This document shows, in pieces, positions 1 to 8,096 of a stretch of 31,857 nt of DNA (within the stretch, counting starts at the first letter, position 1; each line of letters opens with the position of its first letter). A program made the translations under genes and the position numbers. The DNA is from XYB2-FULL-45-11 sp964355525 (GTDB lineage: Bacteria; Patescibacteriota; Patescibacteriia; UBA9934; GWF2-40-263), in the NCBI GenBank assembly GCA_964355525.1, contig CAYHDY010000008.1, positions 1 to 31,857 on the forward strand, written 5' to 3'. The notes under the pieces are model-generated. The model was not told where the DNA came from. It made no database searches and saw only the letters and a program-made list of their open reading frames with translations.

Positions 1-1
1 G

Positions 2-229
<228 letters not shown>

Positions 230-664
230 AAAGATCGCATCATCATTCACGACAAACGGTGCGGACCACAATAATGTTTCCGAATGCGGACAAACGAATG
301 CGGTGTATTCGTCGAGATCAATGTCCTGTTTTAAAAACCAATTCTCATAGCAATCGAGGATCGTTAATCCACGTTGACGAAGTTTCGGAAGTTCCGGTCG
401 AGCAGGAACAAGTCGAATGGCACACAAATCATTTCCACGTTCCTCCAAAATTTTCTCAAATGCCGGACTTTTTTCTTTTAACTCCCGTGCAGGAAATGAT
501 TCCGGTCGTTCGTATGGAAGAGCAATGGTTTGATACAGAATTTCAAGACGTCCGATCTTTCCAAAATCCTCTGTGCGAAACGCATTCAAGTCTACATCCG
601 TATCCGCAGCTTCAAACCATTCCGTGATAGAAGGTTGAAAAAACGTAATAATCGCTTTGGACAT
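230..664 (-). CDS. Unknown protein, 3' end lost at the junction; partner gene of the PEP-synthase-like protein
   Basis: An open minus-strand frame starts with ATG at 664, four bases past the stop of the large phosphotransferase gene, and reads without a stop through to the GC-rich Lon fragment. The protein begins MSKAIITFFQPSITEWFEAA and runs about 145 residues before the junction; codon use matches the neighbouring genes. It contains a segment of the form RGLTILDCYENWF followed by an 'FVCPHSE' strand. I do not recognise the family with confidence; the position suggests co-transcription with, and perhaps a role beside, the phosphotransferase. No Shine-Dalgarno sequence is visible. The true C-terminus is missing because the contig changes identity near 230. 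Confidence 0.6.
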
Positions 665-668
665 ACTA

Positions 669-3600
669 TTATTTTGCTTTTTCGATAATACGAACGATTC
701 CATGATCCGCATCCACTTCGACAAGATCTCCGTCATGCAAAACCTGCGTGGCGATTTTTGTTCCGATGATACATGGCTTTTTTAATTCCCGTGCCACGAT
801 TCCTGCATGACAGGTGATTCCGCCTTCATCCGTGACAAACGCGGCGGCTTTTTTCATGGCGGAAATGAAATCCGGGGTGGTCATTGAAGAAACAAGGATA
901 TCTCCTTCTTCAACCTTATCCATTTGATCTCGGCGTTGAAGAATTTTTACGCGTCCAGTTGCAATTCCTTTTTGTGCAATCTCTCCTTTCAATTCCGACA
1001 CACTCACATGCTCGACAGATTCCTCAAAGAAAATAAAATCGGGATGCAATTTTTGAAATGCATCTTGTGATCCGACGAACTGTTCTTTTCCTTGTACAAG
1101 AAAAGAATACTCTCTGCGCGCTTCGAGTACTTGTTTTTCCGGAACTGTATCGAGTTCGTTCATGAACATCGATGTTTCAAATCCATGTAAATCAGGAAAA
1201 TTCTGTGTGAGACAGGATCGGATAGCCGTATCATTCTCCGCAAAAAATTCATCCTGTTCTCGCATCTTCAATGCTTTTTCTCGAATCACGAAAGGTGTAC
1301 GCTCATCGGCTGCGGAATAAAAATAGAACGCGAGATAAGCGATCGCTTCTTTTGCAATTTCAATCAACCGCTTCATATCCGCAACGGAAAGCGATTCCTT
1401 TTTCCATAACGGGTTCAACAACATTAATTTTTCCCGATATGTTTTCAAAACCTGATCAATGAACGTCGGATCCTCGATGTTGCGTTTCAATACTTCATCC
1501 TTCAACCATTGTGTTGCTTCCAAATTTTCCCAAATCTCAATAAGCCCCTGATTCATATGATGAATAATCCCGGGCAAATGCGGATTCTTCCATCCAAACT
1601 CCTTTTCGATTCCATCCGAACATGCGTATCCCCAAAGTTCTTGCATGATGTACGTCGTATCGCGTGTGTAGATTTTGTGAAAAATATGTTGTTCTGTCTT
1701 TGAATCACTCTTTTTCAAAATTCGAACGATCCCATGATCTGCGTCCACTTCGACAATGTCATCATCTTTCAACAGTTGCGTCGCAAACTTTGTATCGATG
1801 ACGCAAGGCTTATTCAATTCTCTTGAAACAATCGCCGCATGACACAATAATCCGCCCATGTCAGTGACAATGGCGGCGGATTTGTGCATGAGGAGGACGA
1901 AATCGGGTGTGGTCATCGGAGTGACGAGGACATCGCCGTCGCGCATTTTGTGGAATTCGTCGGTTGCGAGAATGACACGAACGGAGCCGGTGACTTTTCC
2001 TTTGTTTCCGATTTGTCCTTTGATGCTTCCATCGGACGACACTTCCACCTTCGGCAAAAATCGATCTGCAATCGTCGCGACGATTGCAGCGTCGTCGTTT
2101 ATTTCAATGTTGCCCGTTTGCGGATTCGGATAAATGCACCAGTTTTCATTTTGACGACGAGCAACTTTCTCTTTGAGATCTGTTGCGAGTTCACCATCGA
2201 CAAAAATTTCCGGCGGAGTCAGCAAAAGAAAATCTCGATACGTGACGTCTGCGTTCTTCGCGATTGTTTCCAAGAATGATCGAACTGCGAATGAGTACAA
2301 ACAAAAATCTTCAATACCGGCATTGCGCAACTTACCAAGTCTTGCGGCGATTTGTACGAAGTGTTCGAATGCCGGTGGCGCCGTTTTGATATGTTTCTCT
2401 TCGTGCGCAAGAAGTGTCATCTGTTCCAACAATTTTTCAATGGTCAATGCTTCACCAATCCAATTCTGCGTGTTCAACCACGCGTATGTTTCGAGATGCC
2501 GGCGAATGCGTTTTCCAATCTTCGCATCCGATTCGATGTTCGAAATCGCCAGTGCGGGATTTGTTTTGAGCAATTCCCAATATCCTTTCGATTCGATCAT
2601 CGTTTTGATCTCGAGTGCATCATCGTGTTGTTCATTGAGTCGTGTCTTCGGAAGAGGAACATAATTCTGAATATCATCTTCCACAATCCCCGCCTCGCGA
2701 GCTGCTTCTTTGAATATGCGATCGAATTGATTCGAGATGTGCCAGTTTACAAAACAAAAGAAAATCAGTCTGTGTGCATGCCGTTCCAATTCATCATACG
2801 TTTTTTGATCAATTTTCGAACCAAGCTTTTTCGCAAACGCTTCCGCGAGTTTGAATTCGCGATCAAGCGCGTCATAAAACGAATCGAAATAGGACACATC
2901 ATTCGCATCCACTTTCGCCTGAACCAATTTCTTAAAACCTTCCTCTGTTTCAAGAAGAGACAACGTATTCCCGCCGCGTAATCCGAAATATCCATTAAAT
3001 CCTTCCGGAATCTCAAATTCCTTCGCAAGCTCCGCGTCATACCACGCAGACCAATGCCAAAGCGAATACGGCGGCGATTTGTAGAGACCGATGTAGCGGT
3101 AATCTTTTGGATCGAGAGAGAGTGGTGAGAAGGATGTTGGAGACAATGGCATCAACGTCGTAATCGGTCTCGACTGCACAATGTAAAACACTCCTTGTTC
3201 GAATGCCCACTCGATATCACATGGAAATCCGTAATGATTTTCAATACGCAAAATAATCTCAGAGAGTTCGTGGATTTCTTTTTCGGACAACACTTGTGAG
3301 GACGCTTGCGGTTCGGGAATATCTCGCCATTCGTTTCCGCCTGCATCGACGCGATACAACGCGCGTGTTTGTTCACTGATATTCACATCGATGATCCGTC
3401 GCGGTTCTTTCTCGACGACATAGCTGTCTGGTGTCACCGAACCTGAGACGATCGCTTCCCCGAGTCCGAAGCCTGCCTCAATAATGAGTTGATTGCGATC
3501 TTCGGTCACGGGATGAACGGAAAACGCGATGCCGGATTTTTCACTCTCAACCATTTTCTGCACGACGACTGCAACAGAAATTTTTTGATGATGCAATTCT

Positions 3601-4091
3601 TTTTCGAACCGATAGAAAATCGCACGAGGAGTAAACAATGAAGCCCAGCAGCGTCGAACGTTCTCGAGTAACTGATCGTGTGTCGTGTTGAGAAAACTAT
3701 CGAGCTGTCCGGCCCATGCGGCGCTTGCGGAATCCTCTGCTGTCGCACTCGAACGAACCGCGACGAACTTCGCGTCGAGTTCTTTGAACGATGATTCGAT
3801 GAGGTCTGCAATATCCTTCGGCATTTCGGATCCGAGAATCAGCGCTTGAATTTTCTCCGATGCATTTTCAACTGTGTGCATCGCCCGATGATCGACAGAT
3901 TCAAGAATGGAATCGATCTCAACGTTCAGATCTGTTTCCTCAAGAAATTTTTCGAACGAAGCCGATAAAATAACAAACCCTGGTGGAACCGGGATCCCTG
4001 CTTTGGTCATTTCACCGAGCGATGCACCTTTGCCGCCGGCAAGATCAACGTTCTCTTTTGTGATATGTGAAAAATCTCGAAGGAGTTCCAT
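669..4091 (-). CDS. PEP-synthase/dikinase-like phosphotransferase with two phosphohistidine swivel domains
   Basis: The 1140-residue protein opens with the ATP-binding domain of PEP synthase and pyruvate phosphate dikinase (residues 1 to about 315: AGGKGASLGEM, VRSSATAEDS, VQSRPITTL). A long helical region follows, then a PEP-utiliser mobile domain with the phospho-accepting His751 in LLCHAAIVSREL. A second helical region of about 220 residues follows, and a second mobile domain with His1095 in ITCHAGIVARELKKP ends the protein. The PEP/pyruvate-binding TIM barrel that normally closes PpsA (about 790 residues) is absent. The order ATP domain, helical domain, His domain recalls rifampin phosphotransferase more than true PpsA, so PEP synthesis should not be assumed; the acceptor is unknown. 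The gene starts 5 bases after rsmI ends and is followed at once by the truncated 664 gene, so the three probably share a transcript. Confidence 0.8.
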   Translation of the reverse strand: MELLRDFSHITKENVDLAGGKGASLGEMTKAGIPVPPGFVILSASFEKFLEETDLNVEIDSILESVDHRAMHTVENASEKIQALILGSEMPKDIADLIESSFKELDAKFVAVRSSATAEDSASAAWAGQLDSFLNTTHDQLLENVRRCWASLFTPRAIFYRFEKELHHQKISVAVVVQKMVESEKSGIAFSVHPVTEDRNQLIIEAGFGLGEAIVSGSVTPDSYVVEKEPRRIIDVNISEQTRALYRVDAGGNEWRDIPEPQASSQVLSEKEIHELSEIILRIENHYGFPCDIEWAFEQGVFYIVQSRPITTLMPLSPTSFSPLSLDPKDYRYIGLYKSPPYSLWHWSAWYDAELAKEFEIPEGFNGYFGLRGGNTLSLLETEEGFKKLVQAKVDANDVSYFDSFYDALDREFKLAEAFAKKLGSKIDQKTYDELERHAHRLIFFCFVNWHISNQFDRIFKEAAREAGIVEDDIQNYVPLPKTRLNEQHDDALEIKTMIESKGYWELLKTNPALAISNIESDAKIGKRIRRHLETYAWLNTQNWIGEALTIEKLLEQMTLLAHEEKHIKTAPPAFEHFVQIAARLGKLRNAGIEDFCLYSFAVRSFLETIAKNADVTYRDFLLLTPPEIFVDGELATDLKEKVARRQNENWCIYPNPQTGNIEINDDAAIVATIADRFLPKVEVSSDGSIKGQIGNKGKVTGSVRVILATDEFHKMRDGDVLVTPMTTPDFVLLMHKSAAIVTDMGGLLCHAAIVSRELNKPCVIDTKFATQLLKDDDIVEVDADHGIVRILKKSDSKTEQHIFHKIYTRDTTYIMQELWGYACSDGIEKEFGWKNPHLPGIIHHMNQGLIEIWENLEATQWLKDEVLKRNIEDPTFIDQVLKTYREKLMLLNPLWKKESLSVADMKRLIEIAKEAIAYLAFYFYSAADERTPFVIREKALKMREQDEFFAENDTAIRSCLTQNFPDLHGFETSMFMNELDTVPEKQVLEARREYSFLVQGKEQFVGSQDAFQKLHPDFIFFEESVEHVSVSELKGEIAQKGIATGRVKILQRRDQMDKVEEGDILVSSMTTPDFISAMKKAAAFVTDEGGITCHAGIVARELKKPCIIGTKIATQVLHDGDLVEVDADHGIVRIIEKAK

Positions 4092-4096
4092 AGTAT

Positions 4097-4777
4097 TTAT
4101 TTTTTCGGTCCGATGACCACAACGAATTCTCCTTTGATGCTCGTCGCTTCAAGTTGCTTTGTTACTTCGGCGGCCGTTCCGCGATACGTCGTCTCATACA
4201 TCTTCGTAAGCTCTCGACAAACTACAATCGAACGGTCACCAATCGATTCACGCAATTCCTCAAGGGACTTCATGATGCGATGAGTGCTTTCATAATAGAC
4301 GATCGTCGATTCAATCGTCGCGAGTCGTTTGAAATAGGTTTGTCTTCCTTTTTTGTGCGGGGGAAATCCGAGAAACAAAAATTCGTCGGCGGGAAATCCG
4401 GAAATCGAAAGTGCTGCGATGAGCGCGCTTGGTCCCGGGATTGGAATGATTTTCAAATCGCTGCTGAATTGTTTCAGTAATTCTTGCACGAGTCGACCAC
4501 CCGGATCTGAAATTCCCGGAGTGCCCGCATCCGTCACAAGCGCGAGCGACTTCCCTTCTTCGAGCAACTTCGCAATTTCTTTAATGCGAAGATCGTCCGA
4601 GTGTTGATGATACGACATCACGGTTTTTTTAATGGCGAGATGATTCAACATCGTTTGTGTGACCCGTGTGTCTTCGCAAAGAATCACATCGACATCCGAC
4701 AATGTTTGTTTGGTGCGTATCGTGACGTCATCGAGATTCCCGATAGGTGTTGCAACGACGTAAAATATTCCGGACAT
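4097..4777 (-). CDS. rsmI: 16S rRNA (cytidine-1402 2'-O)-methyltransferase
   Basis: A member of the tetrapyrrole-methylase fold family that methylates the ribose of C1402 in 16S rRNA using SAM. Visible motifs are FYVVATPIGNLDD at the N-terminus, ILCEDTRVT, LVTDAGTPGISDPG (SAM loop), the PIPGPSALIAALS segment, and FVVVIGPKK at the end. At 226 residues it lacks the roughly 50-residue C-terminal extension of the longer family members, as short versions do. I chose the ATG at 4777 (MSGIFYVV), not 4786, because the upstream codons fall inside a dispersed inverted repeat. No Shine-Dalgarno sequence is present. Its stop lies 5 bases before the start of the phosphotransferase gene. Confidence 0.9.
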   Translation of the reverse strand: MSGIFYVVATPIGNLDDVTIRTKQTLSDVDVILCEDTRVTQTMLNHLAIKKTVMSYHQHSDDLRIKEIAKLLEEGKSLALVTDAGTPGISDPGGRLVQELLKQFSSDLKIIPIPGPSALIAALSISGFPADEFLFLGFPPHKKGRQTYFKRLATIESTIVYYESTHRIMKSLEELRESIGDRSIVVCRELTKMYETTYRGTAAEVTKQLEATSIKGEFVVVIGPKK

Positions 4778-4784
4778 ATGTATC

Positions 4785-4880
4785 ATGCGTCATCCTGACG
4801 AAAGGAAGGATCTCCCTCGTGATCTCGATTCGCTCGAAGATCCTTCGGCTTCGGTCGAACCTTCGCTCAGGATGACGCAT
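4785..4880. repeat. Dispersed inverted repeat, full copy A
   Basis: A 96-bp element bounded by perfect 14-bp inverted ends (ATGCGTCATCCTGA and TCAGGATGACGCAT), with further pairing arms GAAGGATC/GATCCTTC inside. It fills most of the gap between rsmI and the DUF3179 gene. It matches the copy at 6585-6678 in ends and inner arms. It encodes no protein and has no run of T as a terminator would. Confidence 0.88.
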
Positions 4881-4887
4881 TTTAAAA

Positions 4888-5892
4888 TTATTTATACACT
4901 TCTGTTTGCGGATACGCTGCCGACCATGCGAACCAATAGGATTCGATAAATGGCAATTCCTTTATCTGTGTTCCGTTTGTATCGACGAGGGACACTCGAA
5001 TAACAGAGGAATTTTTTTCTGTCTCAATGGAAATCGAGAGCGTGCCGATTCGATCTTGAATCGTCAGCATCTTTTCGATTTGTTTTATCGGATACGCTTT
5101 CCATCCTTCTGTCGTTTCAACTCCCACAATCATTTCCTTTGACGGCAACCGATCGTCTTTCGACGACACCGGAAACAGGATGCGGTCATCCGAGTAATAA
5201 TTTTCGTACGGATCATGCGTATAGTCTCGTTCCGCCCCACTCTTTCGCGAAAGAACATTCCCGTTCGGATGTGCTTGTTTGAAATCGTTCCATGTCATGA
5301 TGGAAAACGGATAAAATGAAAGCGACGTCCCCGCGAGATCTCCGACAATCGCTTCATGCAACATGGGATCCCAAAGTGATTTTGTTTTTCGATCGGACAA
5401 CAGTAAATCGTTGTTGTATACCCGATCGGATACACCGAAATCTTGAATCGATCCGCTGACGGTTCGCTCGAATACCGCACCGGAATACGCAAGCGGACTG
5501 AATGAAACGAGAATCGGAATTCCAGAAGCGATATCATTCACGGCATGATGCCAAACGAGAATCTGATAAGGATAAAATTTTACTGCACCTTTTTGTTCAA
5601 TCGCGATACCGAGCCCGTCGTTGTTCAGATATTGATCGGCAACGGCGACAGACTCAAACTTTGGTTCATCAATCGACGGAATTCCATTTTCCGCGATCCC
5701 TCCGGAAATCAACTGATCAAGCGGGACAATATGTTTTATCTTATCCGTCGTTTCAAGTGATCGGCTTATTGAGGATGATTTCGAATGATCCGTCAAGGAA
5801 ACGCGAAAAGATCGATACTGAACAACAATAATTCCAACAATGAAAATACCGAGAAGACAGAGAATGATAGGGGTTGTTCGCGGCTTTGGCAT
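4888..5892 (-). CDS. Membrane-anchored DUF3179 domain protein
   Basis: From the ATG at 5892 the protein is 334 residues: a short basic start (MPKPR), one hydrophobic segment at about residues 6-24 that would anchor it, then an outward-facing domain. The body matches DUF3179 in the pattern I know: VAVADQYLNNDGLGIAIEQ, a PYQILVWHHAVND strand, SLWDPMLHEAIVGDLAG, an HDPYENYYSDD segment and VVGVET-like strands near the end. The biochemical role of DUF3179 is not known to me. ATG at 5907 is a possible alternative start; the open frame beyond it runs into the divergent sod gene and is unlikely to be translated. The product probably sits in the cell envelope. Confidence 0.8.
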   Translation of the reverse strand: MPKPRTTPIILCLLGIFIVGIIVVQYRSFRVSLTDHSKSSSISRSLETTDKIKHIVPLDQLISGGIAENGIPSIDEPKFESVAVADQYLNNDGLGIAIEQKGAVKFYPYQILVWHHAVNDIASGIPILVSFSPLAYSGAVFERTVSGSIQDFGVSDRVYNNDLLLSDRKTKSLWDPMLHEAIVGDLAGTSLSFYPFSIMTWNDFKQAHPNGNVLSRKSGAERDYTHDPYENYYSDDRILFPVSSKDDRLPSKEMIVGVETTEGWKAYPIKQIEKMLTIQDRIGTLSISIETEKNSSVIRVSLVDTNGTQIKELPFIESYWFAWSAAYPQTEVYK

Positions 5893-5895
5893 AGC

Positions 5896-5924
5896 TTGAA
5901 GGATCATGTTTGATCGGATAGTAT
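5896..5924 (+). promoter_or_regulatory. Probable promoter of the superoxide dismutase gene
   Basis: TTGAAG at 5896-5901 and TAGTAT at 5919-5924 are 17 bases apart, which predicts a start near 5931 and a leader of about 25 bases before the ATG at 5956. No experimental support. Confidence 0.45.
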
Positions 5925-5955
5925 TGTAAGGTAACAAACAAGAAAACAAAAGCGT

Positions 5956-6579
5956 ATGCCATCTACAACCCAATACGAACCAAAACCGTTGCCGTTCGAC
6001 AAATCTTTAACCGGAATTTCGGATAAGACGATCGCCATTCATCACGACAAGCTGTACGTCGGCTACGTGAACAAGATGAAAGAAATCGGAGAAAAATTAA
6101 CGGAGATGCGCGAGACCGGAGTTGGTCTTGATAAAGCAAACCAAAGTTTTTCGGAACTGCGCGCGCTTCGCATGGGAGAAACGTTCGCAACAAACGGCGT
6201 ATATCTTCATGAGTATTATTTCAACGTTCTCGGTGGCAATGGTGTTGCGAGTGGATCACTTGTCGATTCGATTGTCGAAAAGTTCGGCTCACTCGAAAAA
6301 TTCATCGCGTTTTTTTCCGCGACGGGCATGGCCGTCCGCGGTTGGGTTGTTCTCGCATGGGACATGCAACTCGGTCGATTAAAAATTTACGGATGCGATT
6401 CTCACAATCAAGGCGGAGTTTGGGGATGCGTTCCTCTCATCGTCCTCGATGTATATGAACACGCCTACTTCATTGATTACGGATCGGATCGTCCGGCATA
6501 CATCAATGACTTCTGGAAAAATATGAACTGGGACGCGGCAAACGCACTGTTCGAGAAAGTAAAAACGATTACACTTTAA
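5956..6579 (+). CDS. Superoxide dismutase, Fe/Mn family
   Basis: Converts superoxide to oxygen and peroxide. The 207-residue protein has all four metal ligands of the family: His29 (IHHDKLY), His85 (YLHEYYF), Asp165 and His169 (DVYEHAYF). The outer-sphere Gln lies in the C-terminal half (Gln152, SHNQGG), which is the Mn-SOD arrangement. The gateway tyrosine is kept (Tyr37), but the position of the usual gateway histidine (His30 in E. coli numbering) is Leu33. No signal peptide, so cytoplasmic. No close Shine-Dalgarno sequence. A peroxiredoxin gene lies 107 bases downstream, so the pair would handle superoxide and then peroxide. Metal type cannot be settled from sequence. Confidence 0.92.
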   Translation: MPSTTQYEPKPLPFDKSLTGISDKTIAIHHDKLYVGYVNKMKEIGEKLTEMRETGVGLDKANQSFSELRALRMGETFATNGVYLHEYYFNVLGGNGVASGSLVDSIVEKFGSLEKFIAFFSATGMAVRGWVVLAWDMQLGRLKIYGCDSHNQGGVWGCVPLIVLDVYEHAYFIDYGSDRPAYINDFWKNMNWDAANALFEKVKTITL

Positions 6580-6584
6580 CCTAC

Positions 6585-6678
6585 TGCGTCATCCTGAGCT
6601 TGCCGAAGGATCTTCGATTCGCTGGGAGATCCTTCACGGAGTTTACCCTGAGGAATTCGAAGGGTTCAGGATGACGCA
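6585..6678. repeat. Dispersed inverted repeat, full copy B
   Basis: A 94-bp element with perfect 13-bp inverted ends (TGCGTCATCCTGA and TCAGGATGACGCA) and inner arms GAAGGATC and GATCCTTC. It fills the space between sod and the peroxiredoxin gene and ends 8 bases before the peroxiredoxin ATG, so that gene's upstream region is the repeat itself. Confidence 0.88.
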
Positions 6679-6686
6679 CAAAAATT

Positions 6687-7217
6687 ATGATTCGCATCTC
6701 TCAACCCGCACCGAATTTCGAACATGTCACCGCTTATAAAAAAGGCTTAAGTGATTTCGCAAAAGTCAGTCTCGCGGATTATCACGGTAAGTGGCTTGTC
6801 TTCTTTTTCTATCCTCGCGATTTCACATTTATTTGTCCGACAGAATTAAATGGCTTCGCGCAACACAAATCAGAATTCGAATCGCTCAACGCGGAAGTAC
6901 TCGCCTGCTCGACAGACTCCGAATGGTCACACAAGAATTGGTTCGAGCGTGATCTGCCCGATGTCGATTACCCGATCCTCGCAGACAACACACACACGAT
7001 TGCGACTGCCTATGATGTCTACAACTCAACGGATGGTCTCGCAGAACGTGGAACATTCATTATTGATCCGGAAGGAGTGATTCGCTACGCGTTAATCAGC
7101 TCCGGCTCGGTCGGCCGATCGGTTGCGGAAACCATTCGCGTCTTGAAAGCATTACAATCCGGCGAACTGTGCCCCGTCGAGTGGACTGAGGGCGGAAAGA
7201 CATTAGGAAAAGCATAA
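6687..7217 (+). CDS. Typical 2-Cys peroxiredoxin (AhpC/Prx1 family)
   Basis: Reduces hydrogen peroxide and organic peroxides. The 176-residue protein has the peroxidatic Cys50 in DFTFICPTEL and the resolving Cys162 in GELCPVEW, both with normal context, plus the conserved STDSEWSHKNW strand-helix and GTFIIDPEGVIR. No dedicated AhpF reductase is nearby, so it presumably depends on thioredoxin. The ATG follows the repeat at 6585-6678 by 8 bases and there is no Shine-Dalgarno sequence. It ends just before a strong bidirectional terminator. It may be read through from sod or from an unseen promoter within the repeat. Confidence 0.93.
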   Translation: MIRISQPAPNFEHVTAYKKGLSDFAKVSLADYHGKWLVFFFYPRDFTFICPTELNGFAQHKSEFESLNAEVLACSTDSEWSHKNWFERDLPDVDYPILADNTHTIATAYDVYNSTDGLAERGTFIIDPEGVIRYALISSGSVGRSVAETIRVLKALQSGELCPVEWTEGGKTLGKA

Positions 7218-7220
7218 TCA

Positions 7221-7253
7221 AAAAAACATCGCGATTGAATCGCGATGTTTTTT
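7221..7253. terminator. Bidirectional intrinsic terminator
   Basis: A near-perfect hairpin (AAAAAACATCGCGA, loop TTGAA, TCGCGATGTTTTTT) lies between the convergent peroxiredoxin and 184-residue genes; each strand ends in a run of T. Confidence 0.92.
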
Positions 7254-7254
7254 C

Positions 7255-7809
7255 TTAGGCCGCCAACAAATGTTTTGGATCTTCTTCCGCTTCGTCTAGT
7301 CCGTAATGTTCAATCACGAGCGGAGCGATTCTTGAATTCACCAATGCGAGTTGCACAGGAATTTTCTGTTGAAGGAGAACTGCCATTTCCGCATGCTTTG
7401 CAGAATCCAATTTGTTTGATCCGTTTTTCGATTCAAGAATATCTTTCATGAGCCATGTGTAATCAATTTCATGATGAGTCATCGTTGATAACAGATATTC
7501 CCGTACGTATTCGAGCAAAACAATTTTCGTCAGTGTTTCGAATTGCGAACGTTCGACGGATTCAATGTATCCCGTCACAAAATCGGCAAGATTGTGTTTC
7601 TCGTCGAATTTCGATTGATTGATCGCGGCATCCATTCCCGATTGCACAAGAAAACGCTTGAGTTCCGGTTTTTGAACAAGCGCTTCCAACATCTTATCAA
7701 GATCGAATTTATGCAGCTTTCTTGACGCATCCAGTCGATCCCTATCAATATGCCCGGCCGTAAAATCATCAAACTGCGGATGTCCTTGTCCTCGTTCTCG
7801 TCCATTCAT
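7255..7809 (-). CDS. Unknown 184-residue cytoplasmic protein
   Basis: I do not recognise this protein. It is mostly helical and charged, with no signal peptide or membrane segment; it begins MNGRERGQGHPQFDDF and ends DEAEEDPKHLLAA. There are few cysteines or conserved-looking catalytic clusters; histidines occur in TMTHHEIDYTW. It is the last gene of a five-gene minus-strand run, 8 bases after the ferredoxin gene ends, and it stops at the terminator at 7221-7253. Placement suggests co-expression with the ferredoxin and the aminopeptidase, but gives no function. Confidence 0.75.
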   Translation of the reverse strand: MNGRERGQGHPQFDDFTAGHIDRDRLDASRKLHKFDLDKMLEALVQKPELKRFLVQSGMDAAINQSKFDEKHNLADFVTGYIESVERSQFETLTKIVLLEYVREYLLSTMTHHEIDYTWLMKDILESKNGSNKLDSAKHAEMAVLLQQKIPVQLALVNSRIAPLVIEHYGLDEAEEDPKHLLAA

Positions 7810-7817
7810 ACATGAAT

Positions 7818-8093
7818 TTATTTCAACATTTCCAAAATCTCGGGAATATCTTTTTCTTTCACCTCACCGAGATAAACATTCAACGGCATGACCGCTACGG
7901 TTGCACCGGATGCACAGTTTCCAAGACAACCTGTTTTCGAAACGCGAATCGTTGGATCCATTCCAGCAACAGCCATCTTGAGTGCATGATAAAATTCTGG
8001 TGATGCCTTGTGTGCGCAGCACTCACGACCGTCCATCCGCTCGTTTGTGCACACCAAAACGAGTTTGGAAAACTGAAAATCCGATTTACGCAT
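7818..8093 (-). CDS. Thioredoxin-like [2Fe-2S] ferredoxin
   Basis: A 91-residue protein of the thioredoxin-fold [2Fe-2S] ferredoxin family, the fold also seen in NuoE. The ligand pattern is present: Cys15 (LVCTNER), Cys25 or Cys26 (RECCAHK), then Cys56 and Cys60 spaced C-x3-C (GCLGNCASG). The segment CASGATVAVMP follows as in the family. It probably carries single electrons for an unknown partner in the cytoplasm. The start at 8093 lies one to four bases after the pepA stop, so translation is probably coupled. No other redox enzyme sits in the operon. Confidence 0.87.
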   Translation of the reverse strand: MRKSDFQFSKLVLVCTNERMDGRECCAHKASPEFYHALKMAVAGMDPTIRVSKTGCLGNCASGATVAVMPLNVYLGEVKEKDIPEILEMLK

Positions 8094-8096
8094 ACG

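Noticed and set aside
259..627. 122-residue plus-strand frame
   Set aside because: It is the reverse reading of the truncated minus-strand gene (230-664), which has better codon use.
2352..2981. 209-residue plus-strand frame inside the phosphotransferase gene
   Set aside because: It is antisense to the helical region of the phosphotransferase and shows no independent signals.
669..4091. Annotation as plain phosphoenolpyruvate synthase
   Set aside because: The TIM-barrel domain is missing and there are two His domains instead of one.
4785..6678. The repeat copies as a CRISPR array
   Set aside because: They are scattered, about 95 bp, with inverted ends and no spacers or Cas genes.
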